A DNA stretch of 64,000 bases from RGIG2000 sp045612665 (GTDB lineage Bacteria > Bacillota > Clostridia > Oscillospirales > CAG-272): assembly GCA_045612665.1 (NCBI GenBank), contig JAZKZO010000003.1:1-64000 (forward strand), given 5' to 3'. The position numbers were made by a program, and so were the translations under genes. The notes below the pieces were generated by a model that saw only the letters and a list, made by a program, of their open reading frames with translations, was not told the origin of the DNA and searched no databases. Each line of letters begins with the position of its first letter. The stretch's first letter is position 1. Below are positions 17,746 to 26,518 of the stretch, one piece after another.

Positions 17746-18894
17746 TTATTTTAATTTTTTAGCGTTTTCCTTTTTAGCATTTTTAAGAGCACTTTTTTGT
17801 TTTTTAACCTCTGCCTTTTTAGCTGTTGTTATAGAGTTTTGTTCCTTTATAAGCGAGAAAATTGCATCAAACATGGTCTTCTTGCTTGAGTTTTCGGTTT
17901 TCAATAATGCAACGATAAATTTGAGCTTTTGAGAGTTGATATCAGTCAACGTCGAGGCGTCGCTCGAGGTTACCATTTTATAGAATGCATCAACGAACTC
18001 GTGCCGCTGCTGTATTGGCATTTTATAAACCCAAGCCTTAAGTAGCTCATGGAAGTTATCGCTCGGCTTTTCAAAGCAAGGAATCTCAACGAAATCAGTA
18101 CCCAAAATTTGCCACGTGAAAGCATCGTGTTGCATAATGCCCTTATTAGAGCTTTTAACGATTTTTGAGTCCCCTACTATCTCGAAAATTCTTCCAACAA
18201 CCGACTTAGACGGCAAGATAGTTTTGATTTTTTTGACAATATCCTTGTCCCTATACGGTGCAATATATTCTTCCATAAAGCCAGGACCGTCAAAGCTATA
18301 AACCTGTTCTATTCTCTTGTATAATTTTTCGGAACAATTTAACGCCGAATAAATCGCAATATTTCCGCCCTTCGAATGTCCGGTTACTATAAGCCTATCG
18401 CGAGTTTCCTTAGCAATGCCTTCTAGGTATTCCACACCATCCTTTTGTGAAGGAACAGGTGTGAAAAGCGACATATTAAGATCTTCCTTCCAACCGATTA
18501 TGGTATCGTCAGTTCCTCTATAAGTAACGTAGGTTAGCTTGCCACAAGAAAAACAAATTGCTGAAAACTGCTTTTCCATATCCAAGCTAGTATCACTTTT
18601 ATATCCCCAAAGAGAAACGCCGGAAAATCTTTTACTCTCGGCCACCTTTTTTAAAAGGACCAATATATCGGACGGAATAATAGCTCCAAGTGAGAATTTT
18701 TCTCCATTGATTTCAAAAAATCTCTCAGCCGCCTCGGACAAGGTGATTGTTGCACTTGTGCCAAGCTCTGGAACAATTTTTTCAAATGGAACGTAAGAAA
18801 GCTCTGAAAAAACAAGCGCATCTATTTCATTCGGCTCTGCTTTATCAAAGGTAAGGTCAGAGCGCCACAAAAGATAATCGAAAATATTAGGCAT
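17746..18894 (-). CDS. Mbeg1-like (DUF2974) alpha/beta hydrolase
   Basis: The 382-residue protein has a nucleophile elbow TGHSKGGNIAIYSA and the upstream YRGTDDTIIGWKEDLNM motif of lipase-like class 3/DUF2974 proteins. These are predicted esterases or lipases of unknown substrate in Clostridia. The C-terminus is very lysine-rich (AKKAEVKKQKSALKNAKK), suggesting contact with nucleic acid or membrane lipids, or a disordered tail. The start at 18894 follows GGTGGTG; an upstream ATG (18912) overlaps that site. No signal peptide is seen. Confidence 0.75.
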   Translation of the reverse strand: MPNIFDYLLWRSDLTFDKAEPNEIDALVFSELSYVPFEKIVPELGTSATITLSEAAERFFEINGEKFSLGAIIPSDILVLLKKVAESKRFSGVSLWGYKSDTSLDMEKQFSAICFSCGKLTYVTYRGTDDTIIGWKEDLNMSLFTPVPSQKDGVEYLEGIAKETRDRLIVTGHSKGGNIAIYSALNCSEKLYKRIEQVYSFDGPGFMEEYIAPYRDKDIVKKIKTILPSKSVVGRIFEIVGDSKIVKSSNKGIMQHDAFTWQILGTDFVEIPCFEKPSDNFHELLKAWVYKMPIQQRHEFVDAFYKMVTSSDASTLTDINSQKLKFIVALLKTENSSKKTMFDAIFSLIKEQNSITTAKKAEVKKQKSALKNAKKENAKKLK

Positions 18895-19072
18895 TTTTTC
18901 ACCACCCTTCATATATATTTTAACATACTCGCTCGGTATTTACAATACACAATATCAAAACCAAAAGAAAAGTTTGCCGTTCATATATATAAAATTGCAC
19001 TAAGAATAACAAAAAATAGATAGTTTTTTATGCAAAAACTATATTTTTTAACGAATACCGTCAATATTTAGA

Positions 19073-19101
19073 TTGACAATCGCTATATATTGTGTTAAAA
19101 T
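19073..19101 (+). promoter_or_regulatory. Promoter of the VTC-DUF4956 operon
   Basis: TTGACA (19073-19078), 17-nt spacer, TAAAAT (19096-19101), 30 nt before the start codon. Confidence 0.8.
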
Positions 19102-19131
19102 ATAATATATAATGCGAGGGGAGGGCTTGCT

Positions 19132-19842
19132 TTGGCGACAAAATTAACCTTTAATCGTCTTGAAAAAAAGTTTATATTGACCGAAGAGCAATACCTTCGT
19201 ATAAAGGAAGAAATCGACAAAAGATTCGATCCTGACGAGTATGGGGAAACAACCATTTGTAACCTATACTATGACACACCCGATTATTTGCTCATTACCC
19301 GTTCTGTAGAAAAGCCTGTTTTCAAGGAAAAGCTAAGGCTTAGAACCTATGGTATACCAAACGACTCCTCTACCGGCTTTATTGAGGTAAAAAGAAAGTT
19401 CAACGGTACCGTTTATAAGAGACGTATGACCATGCCTTTGGCTAATGCCTTAAAATTTTTAAAGGGCGAGCTTGAAATCGAAAATCCCAACCAAATAAAC
19501 AAAGAAATGCAACATTTTTTGAATTTTTATAAAAATTTAGCACCAATGTTCTTCGTTTCTTATGATAGAAGTGCGTTTTTTGGCAAGGATGACCGTGATT
19601 ATCGAATTACGTTTGACAGAAATCTAACCTGGAGAGGATACGACCTTGATTTAACCAAGGGCGTATACGGTGAAAGTCTTCTTAGTGAGGGCGAGGTTTT
19701 GATGGAAATAAAGGTTCCGACTGCTATTCCCCTTTGGCTAACCGATCTTTTATCCGAAATGAAGGTTTATACTAGATCCTTTTCAAAGGTTGGAAATGCA
19801 TTTATGAGATTGATTAAAAATGATAGGAGTTACATAAAATGA
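19132..19842 (+). CDS. VTC-domain protein (polyphosphate polymerase-like)
   Basis: The 236-residue protein is a single VTC domain of the tunnel (CYTH/TTM) type. Conserved charged strands include RLEKKFILTEEQY, KEKLRLRTYG, FIEVKRKFNGTVYKRR and VLMEIKVP. In yeast Vtc4 this fold polymerises ATP gamma-phosphate into polyphosphate; in bacteria the activity is inferred. Translation seems to begin at TTG, with GAGGGGAGGG just upstream; the nearby ATG at 19112 is out of frame. It overlaps the DUF4956 gene by 4 nt. Confidence 0.8.
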   Translation: MATKLTFNRLEKKFILTEEQYLRIKEEIDKRFDPDEYGETTICNLYYDTPDYLLITRSVEKPVFKEKLRLRTYGIPNDSSTGFIEVKRKFNGTVYKRRMTMPLANALKFLKGELEIENPNQINKEMQHFLNFYKNLAPMFFVSYDRSAFFGKDDRDYRITFDRNLTWRGYDLDLTKGVYGESLLSEGEVLMEIKVPTAIPLWLTDLLSEMKVYTRSFSKVGNAFMRLIKNDRSYIK

Positions 19843-20579
19843 CAAAACTACTACAAAGCATATTTTACACTTCCTCATCGGAAAATCCGGTGGGAATAAA
19901 TCCCGGCTATGATGCGTATACGGGTTACAAAAATGCAACAATTGAAGTAAGCGACTTTTGGATTTGCGTAGCAGTAGCAATCGCTCTTGGATTACTTATT
20001 TCTTTTTGTTATATGTACAAAAGCGAATTTTCAAAGCATCTTGTAATTTCAATCGCTCTTCTCCCTGTTATCGTTGCTGTGCTTATTATGCTCGTTAACG
20101 GAAATATCGGTGCCGGAGTTGCTGTCGGTGGCGTATTCGCACTTACAAGATTCCGTTCCGCGCAAGGTACCGCCAAGGAAATCACACACATTTTTCTTTC
20201 AATGGCTGTTGGCTTGACTCTTGGTCTTGGATTTGTTTCAATTGCAGTTATTTTGGTGGTTTTGGTAGAACTACTCAACTTAGTATTTGCTCTTACTAAA
20301 TTTGGAACAATTACAGACAACAGAAGAACACTCAAAATTACAATTCCTGAGGATCTTAACTATACATCGCTTTTCGACGATATTTTCGAAAAGTACACCA
20401 AATCCTTTACTCTTGATAAGGTAAAGCTTAGAAATCTCGGAACTATGTTCCGTCTTTCGTACTCAGTTACTCTTAAGGATCCAAAGCTGGAGAAGGATTT
20501 CATTGACGAAATAAGAACAAGAAACGGCAATCTCGACGTTCTTTGCTCAAAGCTTCAAACTAACCCTGAGGAACTCTAA
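19839..20579 (+). CDS. DUF4956 membrane protein
   Basis: The 246-residue protein has about four membrane segments (near 37-60, 68-88, 90-110 and 118-152). The conserved cytoplasmic turn GVFALTRFRSAQGTAKEI marks DUF4956, and a soluble C-terminal domain of about 80 residues follows. DUF4956 genes are regularly paired with VTC genes, and here the start overlaps the VTC stop (ATGA). The protein may anchor the polymerase or move its product. The CotH kinase-like partner often seen with this pair is not present. Confidence 0.8.
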   Translation: MTKLLQSIFYTSSSENPVGINPGYDAYTGYKNATIEVSDFWICVAVAIALGLLISFCYMYKSEFSKHLVISIALLPVIVAVLIMLVNGNIGAGVAVGGVFALTRFRSAQGTAKEITHIFLSMAVGLTLGLGFVSIAVILVVLVELLNLVFALTKFGTITDNRRTLKITIPEDLNYTSLFDDIFEKYTKSFTLDKVKLRNLGTMFRLSYSVTLKDPKLEKDFIDEIRTRNGNLDVLCSKLQTNPEEL

Positions 20580-20587
20580 TAAACAAC

Positions 20588-20617
20588 AAAAGCACTGTAT
20601 TTACAGTGCTTTTTCTT
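20588..20617 (+). terminator. Terminator of the VTC-DUF4956 operon
   Basis: Hairpin AAAAGCACTGTA / TACAGTGCTTTT with a 2-nt centre, followed by T residues. Confidence 0.9.
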
Positions 20618-20632
20618 TTGATTTAAAAAGAA

Positions 20633-20662
20633 AAACGAGAAGGAAAAATCCTTCCCGTTTTT
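20633..20662 (-). terminator. Terminator of the lipoprotein gene
   Basis: Leftward stem with arms AACGGGAAGGA and TCCTTCTCGTT (one mismatch), followed by T residues, just after the lipoprotein stop. Confidence 0.7.
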
Positions 20663-20665
20663 TAA

Positions 20666-21031
20666 TTATTTTACCTTGTTGTACTTTACAATACCGATCT
20701 TGATGTACTCAGTATCGCCCTCTTTGCCTTCAGCAAAAGCGAACTCACCTTCATACTTATCAGCGTCTTCAGCATCGTCGCCAAAGGTAAAGATGATTAC
20801 TTCTTTATCATCATCGTTAGTAGTGATTTCATACTCGCCTTCGATTGTCTTTTCAAAGCCAAAAACTGTATACTTAATGGTAACCTTGCTACCCTTGAAA
20901 GTATAGGATGTTCCAGCAAGATCTCCACCAGCAGCATACTCTCCAGAAAGCTTCTTTCCGCAAGATGCGAGTACGCATACAGACATAGCAAGAACGAGCA
21001 CTAAAGCAACAATTCTAAGTGTTTTTTTCAT
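20666..21031 (-). CDS. Small predicted lipoprotein
   Basis: The 121-residue protein has a clear lipoprotein signal peptide: MKKTLRI, a hydrophobic run, and lipobox LASC with Cys24. The remaining 97 residues are acidic and predicted to be all beta strands, with an ordered GEYAAGG...TYTFKG...GEYEIT pattern like small extracellular DUF-type barrels of Clostridia. It should be attached to the outer face of the membrane. Function is unknown. It is a single gene with its own promoter and terminator. Confidence 0.8.
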   Translation of the reverse strand: MKKTLRIVALVLVLAMSVCVLASCGKKLSGEYAAGGDLAGTSYTFKGSKVTIKYTVFGFEKTIEGEYEITTNDDDKEVIIFTFGDDAEDADKYEGEFAFAEGKEGDTEYIKIGIVKYNKVK

Positions 21032-21062
21032 TTTGTTTTCCCTCCTTGGATTTAGTGATATT

Positions 21063-21091
21063 ATTATATCACATGTTTTTTAAAAAGTCAA
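21063..21091 (-). promoter_or_regulatory. Promoter of the lipoprotein gene
   Basis: Minus strand TTGACT (21086-21091), 17-nt spacer, TATAAT (21063-21068). Confidence 0.75.
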
Positions 21092-21104
21092 CAATTTAAT
21101 TTTT

Positions 21105-23033
21105 TTACTTCAAAATTACAAGCTTATGTAGGCTAAACGGACTAAGCTCAAAGGAAACCTCGTTTCCGTTTTGAGTAAAGCTGATGCTTTCGCCATCCGG
21201 CTCGCTAACAACAGAGGTTATTTTTTTGTCAACCTTTACTGTGATTTTTACATTGTGAAGCACAGGGAAATCCTCAAGCAAGCAAACGTTTCCGCGATTT
21301 ACAGGTGGCGCGTAAAGAATATGAAGTGCGAAGAAATTCTCTTTTTCACTCTTTCTAAATCTTACACGTCCACAGGATGGAAGATTTTCGGTTTTAATAC
21401 CCTTTTCATAAATTGAATCAAAGGCTTTTTTGATATATCTTTCAAGAACATAGCTTCCTGATTTATCATAAGCTTCAAAAACAGGATGTGCAAAGCAAAG
21501 CACGTTTCCTTGCTTTATAAGAGCTGGATAAGATGCGCTTTCAGTCTTGAAAGGAGTGTTTTTGTGTCCGCAAAAATGTCCATAGGTACGGTTAAAGTAT
21601 GGCTCGTGAACCTTTGCAAGAACCTCGCCATCACCTTCAAGAACATATGCGCTTGAATAAGTAAGGAACGGAGTTGTTATTTCATCAATTTCGCAAGAAA
21701 TAAAGTCATTGTCAGAGCCCGAGTGTCCTTTGAGCTTAATTCCGAGCTCGTCAAAAATGCTCTCTGCACTTGCAATAATCTTTCCACCGTTATTTTTGAA
21801 CTCTACAAGACGAGCCTTATCCTCGCAAGTCAACTTCACTCTATCCGGCAAAACAACGCATTGGTATTTTGAAATATCCTCTCCGCTCTCAACCACATCA
21901 AATTCAAGGTGCATAAGCTGAAGCATCTTTGAGCAACCCATATCTGATGCGTTATTATGGCTAATCCAAAGCGCAATATCAGTATATGCCTTTGTATTTT
22001 CGGAGAATTTCTCTATTTTTGACACGTAATCAAAGGCATATCCGATTACGGAATACGTGCTCTTATCAAGCTTTCCGAGAGGATGAAGCTGATCACCGAC
22101 TGACATTGATGCACCTATACTAACCATATCGGCACATTCATATTTAAGGGCGTCCTTGTTTTTAAATCCACCGAATTCTCCCCATGCGTGATGGAACTTT
22201 CCTGTCATTCCCCAAAAGATTTTTCCATACTTTTCAAAGTATTTAGCGCGCAATGGCATAAGGTCGTATCCACCCCATGCGGTTGGCAAATCCTCTAACT
22301 CATAGTGAGTTTGATACGGTGCATACACAGGACGGTTCATATCAGCGCCACCATTATAGAAAACAGTTGCGTTCGGTGCGTATTCGTGAACGATACCTGT
22401 AAGATCCTTCATAAGCTCAATGCGCTTAATTTCATAATATTTTCTTGCATCGTCATAATTTTCAGGGTCAAGTCCCATTTCCTTCATTCCGGCAACGCAA
22501 GAATCACAAACGCAGGTATCTCTCATAAAGCAAATGTCATAAAAAATACCGTCTGAAACGTCAAACTGCTCACAAACCTCTCTTGTTATATCCTCAAGAT
22601 ACTTTTTGTATCCTCCAACAGGACAAAGAGTTATCCAAGAGCAATCGGACAAGGGAGTGTCGGCAGGCTCATCAAATTTTCCACCGTTAAATCCCCAAGC
22701 AAGCTTCTTTTTTGTCCAAAAATCAACGTGATGCCACTCAGGATGCTCGTTTGCATCCTTTTCGCTCCAACCCATTGTGATATAAATAGGTGCTATTGCT
22801 CCTGCATCATGTATAGCCTCTATTTGCTCCTTTAAAAGGTTGAATTTGAGGTGTGGATGCACTTTTCCAACCTTAGTTGGATAGTAGCAATATCCGTGAT
22901 GGCATTTAGCAAAAACTGTTATTAGGTCAACCTTGGCGTCCTTTAAGGTTTTAGTAAATTCCGCCTTGTTGAAATCAGCTCCTATATTTTCAATATAGGG
23001 ACTTGTATGAAAATCAAGATGCACGCATTTCAT
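21105..23033 (-). CDS. Glycoside hydrolase with GHL6-type barrel and GH42-like trimerisation domain (possible GH151 fucosidase)
   Basis: The protein has 642 residues and no signal peptide, so it acts in the cytoplasm. The N-terminal part carries FAKCHHGYCYYPTKVGKVHPHL, the hallmark of the hypothetical glycosyl hydrolase 6 barrel, and IFYDICFMRDTCVC. The middle (about 345-560) resembles the GH42 trimerisation domain (VLPDRVKLTCEDKARLVEF). Enzymes with this layout include GH151 alpha-L-fucosidases; the sugar here is inferred. The start at 23033 follows AGGAG and overlaps the preceding gene. L-fucose isomerase is encoded about 4.5 kb away. Confidence 0.7.
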   Translation of the reverse strand: MKCVHLDFHTSPYIENIGADFNKAEFTKTLKDAKVDLITVFAKCHHGYCYYPTKVGKVHPHLKFNLLKEQIEAIHDAGAIAPIYITMGWSEKDANEHPEWHHVDFWTKKKLAWGFNGGKFDEPADTPLSDCSWITLCPVGGYKKYLEDITREVCEQFDVSDGIFYDICFMRDTCVCDSCVAGMKEMGLDPENYDDARKYYEIKRIELMKDLTGIVHEYAPNATVFYNGGADMNRPVYAPYQTHYELEDLPTAWGGYDLMPLRAKYFEKYGKIFWGMTGKFHHAWGEFGGFKNKDALKYECADMVSIGASMSVGDQLHPLGKLDKSTYSVIGYAFDYVSKIEKFSENTKAYTDIALWISHNNASDMGCSKMLQLMHLEFDVVESGEDISKYQCVVLPDRVKLTCEDKARLVEFKNNGGKIIASAESIFDELGIKLKGHSGSDNDFISCEIDEITTPFLTYSSAYVLEGDGEVLAKVHEPYFNRTYGHFCGHKNTPFKTESASYPALIKQGNVLCFAHPVFEAYDKSGSYVLERYIKKAFDSIYEKGIKTENLPSCGRVRFRKSEKENFFALHILYAPPVNRGNVCLLEDFPVLHNVKITVKVDKKITSVVSEPDGESISFTQNGNEVSFELSPFSLHKLVILK

Positions 23034-23626
23034 TGTTCTTTTTCTCCTGTTTGATAACAAAAAATTTTATATATCCTTTTTACATTCTCTACGTTATAAA
23101 AGCCTGCCATATTTGTCATTCTCGAGCGAGATGGTCGCCCGTCTATGAACGTGGTTGTACCAGATTTGGATATGGCAAAGGTTACAGCACCAACGCCCTG
23201 CTCATCGCAACCAAAGCTGATATTATGAATATCGGAATAATTAAAGGCGTTAAGCGTTTTGGTTTTTCCGTTATTGAAAATCAATATTCTCTTATTTGTC
23301 AACGCATATTCAACATATTTGCGCTTATTCATTATTCTAAATGGCGACAAAAATACAAGATATAGCCCTACGAATGAAAACGGTATTCCAAAATATGGAA
23401 ATATTTTCATCATAAGCAAATCCTGCTCGTCAAACTTTTTAACTGTCGAAAAGGCGAGCACCATCCAAAATATAGAAAATACTATCCAAAATATGCCAAA
23501 TATTATGTTGAATTTTTCTCCCGGCAAAAGCTTAATCGGCTTTACAGGCTTTCCTGTCCACAAAAGCTTTTCATCCTGTAAAACGTAATCCTTAACAGAG
23601 GCACTGCTTTGAAAATCCTGTTCCAT
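23030..23626 (-). CDS. Membrane protein with bacterial PH-like domain
   Basis: The 198-residue protein has two hydrophobic segments (about 40-61 and 75-95) followed by YALTNKRILIF, the typical first strands of bacterial PH (bPH2-like) domains, and a beta-rich end. Such proteins lie at the cytoplasmic membrane and their ligands are unknown. Its stop overlaps the glycoside hydrolase start by 4 nt, so the two are translated together, an odd pairing that suggests shared regulation rather than a known complex. Confidence 0.65.
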   Translation of the reverse strand: MEQDFQSSASVKDYVLQDEKLLWTGKPVKPIKLLPGEKFNIIFGIFWIVFSIFWMVLAFSTVKKFDEQDLLMMKIFPYFGIPFSFVGLYLVFLSPFRIMNKRKYVEYALTNKRILIFNNGKTKTLNAFNYSDIHNISFGCDEQGVGAVTFAISKSGTTTFIDGRPSRSRMTNMAGFYNVENVKRIYKIFCYQTGEKEQ

Positions 23627-23653
23627 ATTTCCTCCTGAATTTGTACTATTTTA

Positions 23654-23682
23654 ATTTTATCATATTTATATAATAAAAGCAA
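23654..23682 (-). promoter_or_regulatory. Promoter of the PH-like/glycoside hydrolase operon
   Basis: Minus strand TTGCTT (23677-23682), 17-nt spacer, TAAAAT (23654-23659). It lies back to back with the rightward SDR promoter. Confidence 0.6.
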
Positions 23683-23695
23683 GGAAAATTTACTC

Positions 23696-23724
23696 TTGAC
23701 CTACGCCTTTTTTAATGATAAAAT
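23696..23724 (+). promoter_or_regulatory. Promoter of the SDR gene
   Basis: TTGACC (23696-23701), 17-nt spacer, TAAAAT (23719-23724), followed by AAAGGAG and the ATG at 23753. Confidence 0.75.
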
Positions 23725-23752
23725 ATATTTAAGCTAAGAAAGGAGATTTTTT

Positions 23753-24478
23753 ATGAATATTGCTCTTATAAGTGGCGCATCACGCGGTATAGGCTTGGAA
23801 TTTGCCAAAATTTTAGACACATATAATCTTGACGAGCTTTGGCTTGTTTGTGGCAAAAACGTGCCTTCGTTCGAGTTTAAAACACCTATTCGCATATTTC
23901 ACACTGATTTGAGTGAAAAATCGCCTTTCAAAAAGTTAAAAAATGCTCTTTCTGATAAAAATCCAAATATAAAATTCCTCGTATGCTCTGCCGGTGTTGG
24001 ATTTAACGGTCCTTTTGAGAGTATTTCCGAGGAAAACATTCAAGATATGATTATCATTAACTGCTCTGCCTTATCCTTACTTACTAAAATCGCAATTCCG
24101 TATATGAGTGATGGTGCGAAAATACTTGAAATTGCATCCGGTGCGGGATTTTTACCACAGCCCGATTTCGCAGTTTATTCAGCCTCTAAATCATATGTTA
24201 TAAGCTTTTCAAGAGCGATAGGTCGCGAGCTTGAAAAAAACGGCATTTCAGTAACTGCCGTTTGCCCGGGTCCTGTTGACACCGATTTCTTTTCGGGACT
24301 TGAAAACGTCAAGGAATATAAGAAAAAACATGTTATTTCCGCTGAAAAGGTCGTTTTTGGTGCTCTTAAAGCATCAAAAAAGGGCAAAAAAATATATTCG
24401 CCCACCTTCTCTATTAAAATGGTACATTTGGCATCAAAGCTTTTACCAACAAATCTAATTTTAAAATTTTACAAATAA
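23753..24478 (+). CDS. Short-chain dehydrogenase/reductase
   Basis: The 241-residue protein has a Rossmann motif ISGASRGIGLEFAK (about 6-19), an NAG-like CSAGVG, a Ser in IASGAG, and the catalytic YSASK. The PGPVDTDFF turn of classical SDRs follows. It probably reduces or oxidises a carbonyl or alcohol with NAD(P)H. Substrate is unknown. It is a single gene closed by a terminator shared with the next, convergent gene. Confidence 0.85.
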   Translation: MNIALISGASRGIGLEFAKILDTYNLDELWLVCGKNVPSFEFKTPIRIFHTDLSEKSPFKKLKNALSDKNPNIKFLVCSAGVGFNGPFESISEENIQDMIIINCSALSLLTKIAIPYMSDGAKILEIASGAGFLPQPDFAVYSASKSYVISFSRAIGRELEKNGISVTAVCPGPVDTDFFSGLENVKEYKKKHVISAEKVVFGALKASKKGKKIYSPTFSIKMVHLASKLLPTNLILKFYK

Positions 24479-24507
24479 AAAAAGCACTCATTTGAGTGCT
24501 TTTTATT
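24479..24507. terminator. Bidirectional terminator
   Basis: Perfect stem AAAAAGCACTCA / TGAGTGCTTTTT between the convergent SDR (+) and helical protein (-) genes; it abuts both stop codons. Confidence 0.9.
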
Positions 24508-24937
24508 ATAGATAATGACGGACCTGATCGTATAGTTTTTGCTCTATTCCTATCAAGCGATTTGCAATAGATTTGGCTTCATTTGTAGCTCTTTTGTACT
24601 CGTTTAAATATTTTGACAAGGATTTTACTCCCATATTGCAGCCATCTGTCATAAGTGAAGCTACTGTTTTATCCTTTTCACTCATCATAAGCTTTCCTTT
24701 TATTTTCATATCGCTCATTGCTCTTGCGATAGGATGAGGCTCTTTGGTTTCCGCTTTATATTTAAGCAAAAGCTTGTGTGCCTCATCGCCCAATACTGCG
24801 TGCTCATCCTTAGACGCATTAAGGGCGGATTTGAGCTGTTGATCCTTGACATACGGCATAACTCGATTGATTGAAGAAACGCCCATTTTTATGCCCGAAT
24901 TGCACTCTCTTAACAAATTCACGGTATCGCTATTCAT
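24506..24937 (-). CDS. Predicted four-helix soluble protein, unrecognised
   Basis: The 143-residue protein is lysine- and methionine-rich and almost wholly helical by eye, with repeated turns around GIKMGVSSINRVM and GCNMGVKSLSKYL. These two similar blocks suggest an internal duplication or a ferritin-like bundle, but no clear metal-binding EXXH motif is seen. The start at 24937 follows GAGGTG; the longer frame (to 25000) lacks a ribosome binding site. Function is unknown. Confidence 0.65.
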   Translation of the reverse strand: MNSDTVNLLRECNSGIKMGVSSINRVMPYVKDQQLKSALNASKDEHAVLGDEAHKLLLKYKAETKEPHPIARAMSDMKIKGKLMMSEKDKTVASLMTDGCNMGVKSLSKYLNEYKRATNEAKSIANRLIGIEQKLYDQVRHYL

Positions 24938-25028
24938 TTTAATCACCTCATTTTTAATAAATACAGTGTGATTGTTAGCAGTTTTTAGAAAAATATTCAA
25001 AAAAATACATTATTGTGTGCGAAATAAA

Positions 25029-25060
25029 GAAAAAAGTAGCTGAAATCAGCTACTCTTTTT
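25029..25060 (-). terminator. Terminator after the PAP2-like gene
   Basis: Stem AGTAGCTGA / TCAGCTACT flanked by A and T runs, directly after the PAP2-like stop. Confidence 0.8.
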
Positions 25061-25069
25061 GTTTGTTGA

Positions 25070-25714
25070 TCACTTATTGATAGCAAAAGAATAAATTAAC
25101 ACCATTCCAGAGCTAAAAAGCGCTCCACCGATAATATCCGTTATCCAATGCACGCCCGAAACAAATCTGCCCACAACCATAAATAAAGCAAAAAGTGTAA
25201 TTGCGATTGTAATGCTTCGCCTAAAAACAACGCTTTTTATTCTTTTGTTTAGTTCTATTGCAGCCGTTGGCATCACACACATAACAAGCATTGTCGTTGA
25301 GGACGGATACGAGGCTTCAAGACATCCATTTATGTATATCGGTCTATAATTTATTACCATTATTTCAAAAAACGCGTATGTCATAATTAGAATGATGTAA
25401 AAGACACCCAGTGCAAGAATACTGTAATCCACCTTTAAGGGTGATTTGCGTTTAATTAATTGTAATAGACCAAGAATAGTAAATCCCGCCATTACTGTTA
25501 TAGGAATAATGCTTAACCAATCCGTAATTGTGTAAAGCGACATATTCACACCTGTAAGATTATGAATATAGGCGTTCAATTTGGCAAATCCGACGCTTGA
25601 GTCTTCAGGTCCAATTTGTTTAACATCAATAAAGCAAATCAATACCGTCCATATTATGAACAACGCAAGCAAGGAAATTCCTAAAATTAAGAGTTTTTTA
25701 TTTTTGTGTTTCAT
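25070..25714 (-). CDS. PAP2-family membrane protein with altered phosphatase motif
   Basis: The 214-residue protein has six hydrophobic segments and PAP2 landmarks: RP at 124-125, then PSSTT at 137-141, then RFVSGVHWITD (Arg183, His189 and Asp193). The normal motif 2 PSGH, whose His is the proton donor, reads PSST, and the motif-1 lysine is not evident. The nucleophile His189 is kept. A subgroup of clostridial PAP2 proteins seems to share this change. It may dephosphorylate lipid phosphates poorly, or use other residues. Confidence 0.8.
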   Translation of the reverse strand: MKHKNKKLLILGISLLALFIIWTVLICFIDVKQIGPEDSSVGFAKLNAYIHNLTGVNMSLYTITDWLSIIPITVMAGFTILGLLQLIKRKSPLKVDYSILALGVFYIILIMTYAFFEIMVINYRPIYINGCLEASYPSSTTMLVMCVMPTAAIELNKRIKSVVFRRSITIAITLFALFMVVGRFVSGVHWITDIIGGALFSSGMVLIYSFAINK

Positions 25715-25824
25715 TATTTTGTACCTTTCAATTTATATATTGACTTTCGTCTAAATACATTTTAATAAAACACAAAGCAATATACAAGAAACGCCCCTTC
25801 ACATTTGCGACACGTTTCGTATCA

Positions 25825-26427
25825 TTATCTTTTTATGAGCATTAATGCCTTGATTATCAAGAGTGCAAAGGAAAATACCGCCGCATACGGTTGAGAGCTT
25901 ACAATAAACACAAAAACAGCAATTGCTCCAATAGAAAGCGAAATTATCCTCTTGCTTTTTTCCCAAGCAAATAATTTACAGTTTTGCAATGCAAGCGTCA
26001 AAACGCCCATAAGAATCATAGAAATAACAACTGCAAAGTATGATATTTTTAAATACGGTTGAACGAAAGTGAGTGCAATAAGGGAAAGGCTTTTAATCCT
26101 TCCATCTACTATTTCAGCGAAAAAAGGGAGAAAAAGAAGCATTGCGAAACAAAAATCGAGCAAGCCAAACGCCAAATCGCAAAAATGCTTCTCTTTTTCC
26201 TTGCTTTCTTCCTCTGCAATCATTAAAGCCTCATCGGTGGATAGTAGCTCGTCTATCGTAATCGAAAAAAACTTGGAAATTGCTTTTATCGAATCTATAT
26301 TTGGATATCCTCTACCGGATTCCCATTTTGAAATTGCAGTTCGAGATACGTAAAGCTTTTTTGCGAGCTCCTCTTGTGTAATCCCCTTTTGTTTTCTTAA
26401 TTCTTGAAGCTTTTCATTAAATTCCAT
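25825..26427 (-). CDS. XRE-family regulator with C-terminal membrane segments
   Basis: The 200-residue protein begins with a helix-turn-helix of the XRE type (LQELRKQKGITQEELAKKLYVSRTAISKWE, residues about 7-36). About four hydrophobic segments (near 100-195) follow, so it is a membrane-tethered DNA-binding regulator, a common Clostridia form. The start at 26427 follows AAGGTG. It may control the adjacent PAP2-like gene, about 110 nt away on the same strand; targets are otherwise unknown. Confidence 0.85.
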   Translation of the reverse strand: MEFNEKLQELRKQKGITQEELAKKLYVSRTAISKWESGRGYPNIDSIKAISKFFSITIDELLSTDEALMIAEEESKEKEKHFCDLAFGLLDFCFAMLLFLPFFAEIVDGRIKSLSLIALTFVQPYLKISYFAVVISMILMGVLTLALQNCKLFAWEKSKRIISLSIGAIAVFVFIVSSQPYAAVFSFALLIIKALMLIKR

Positions 26428-26467
26428 TACAACACCTTTATAAAAATATAAATTGCTTATCAAATTT

Positions 26468-26496
26468 ATTATATCAAAAAAGCAATAAAACTTCAA
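26468..26496 (-). promoter_or_regulatory. Promoter of the XRE-family regulator
   Basis: Minus strand TTGAAG (26491-26496), 17-nt spacer, TATAAT (26468-26473). Confidence 0.65.
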
Positions 26497-26518
26497 GGCA
26501 TTAATTTGTATATAAAAA

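Noticed and set aside
17663..17932. Plus-strand ORF across the terminator and the end of the DUF2974 gene
   Set aside because: Antisense to the lysine-rich end of the hydrolase gene; F/L-rich translation typical of A-rich complement.
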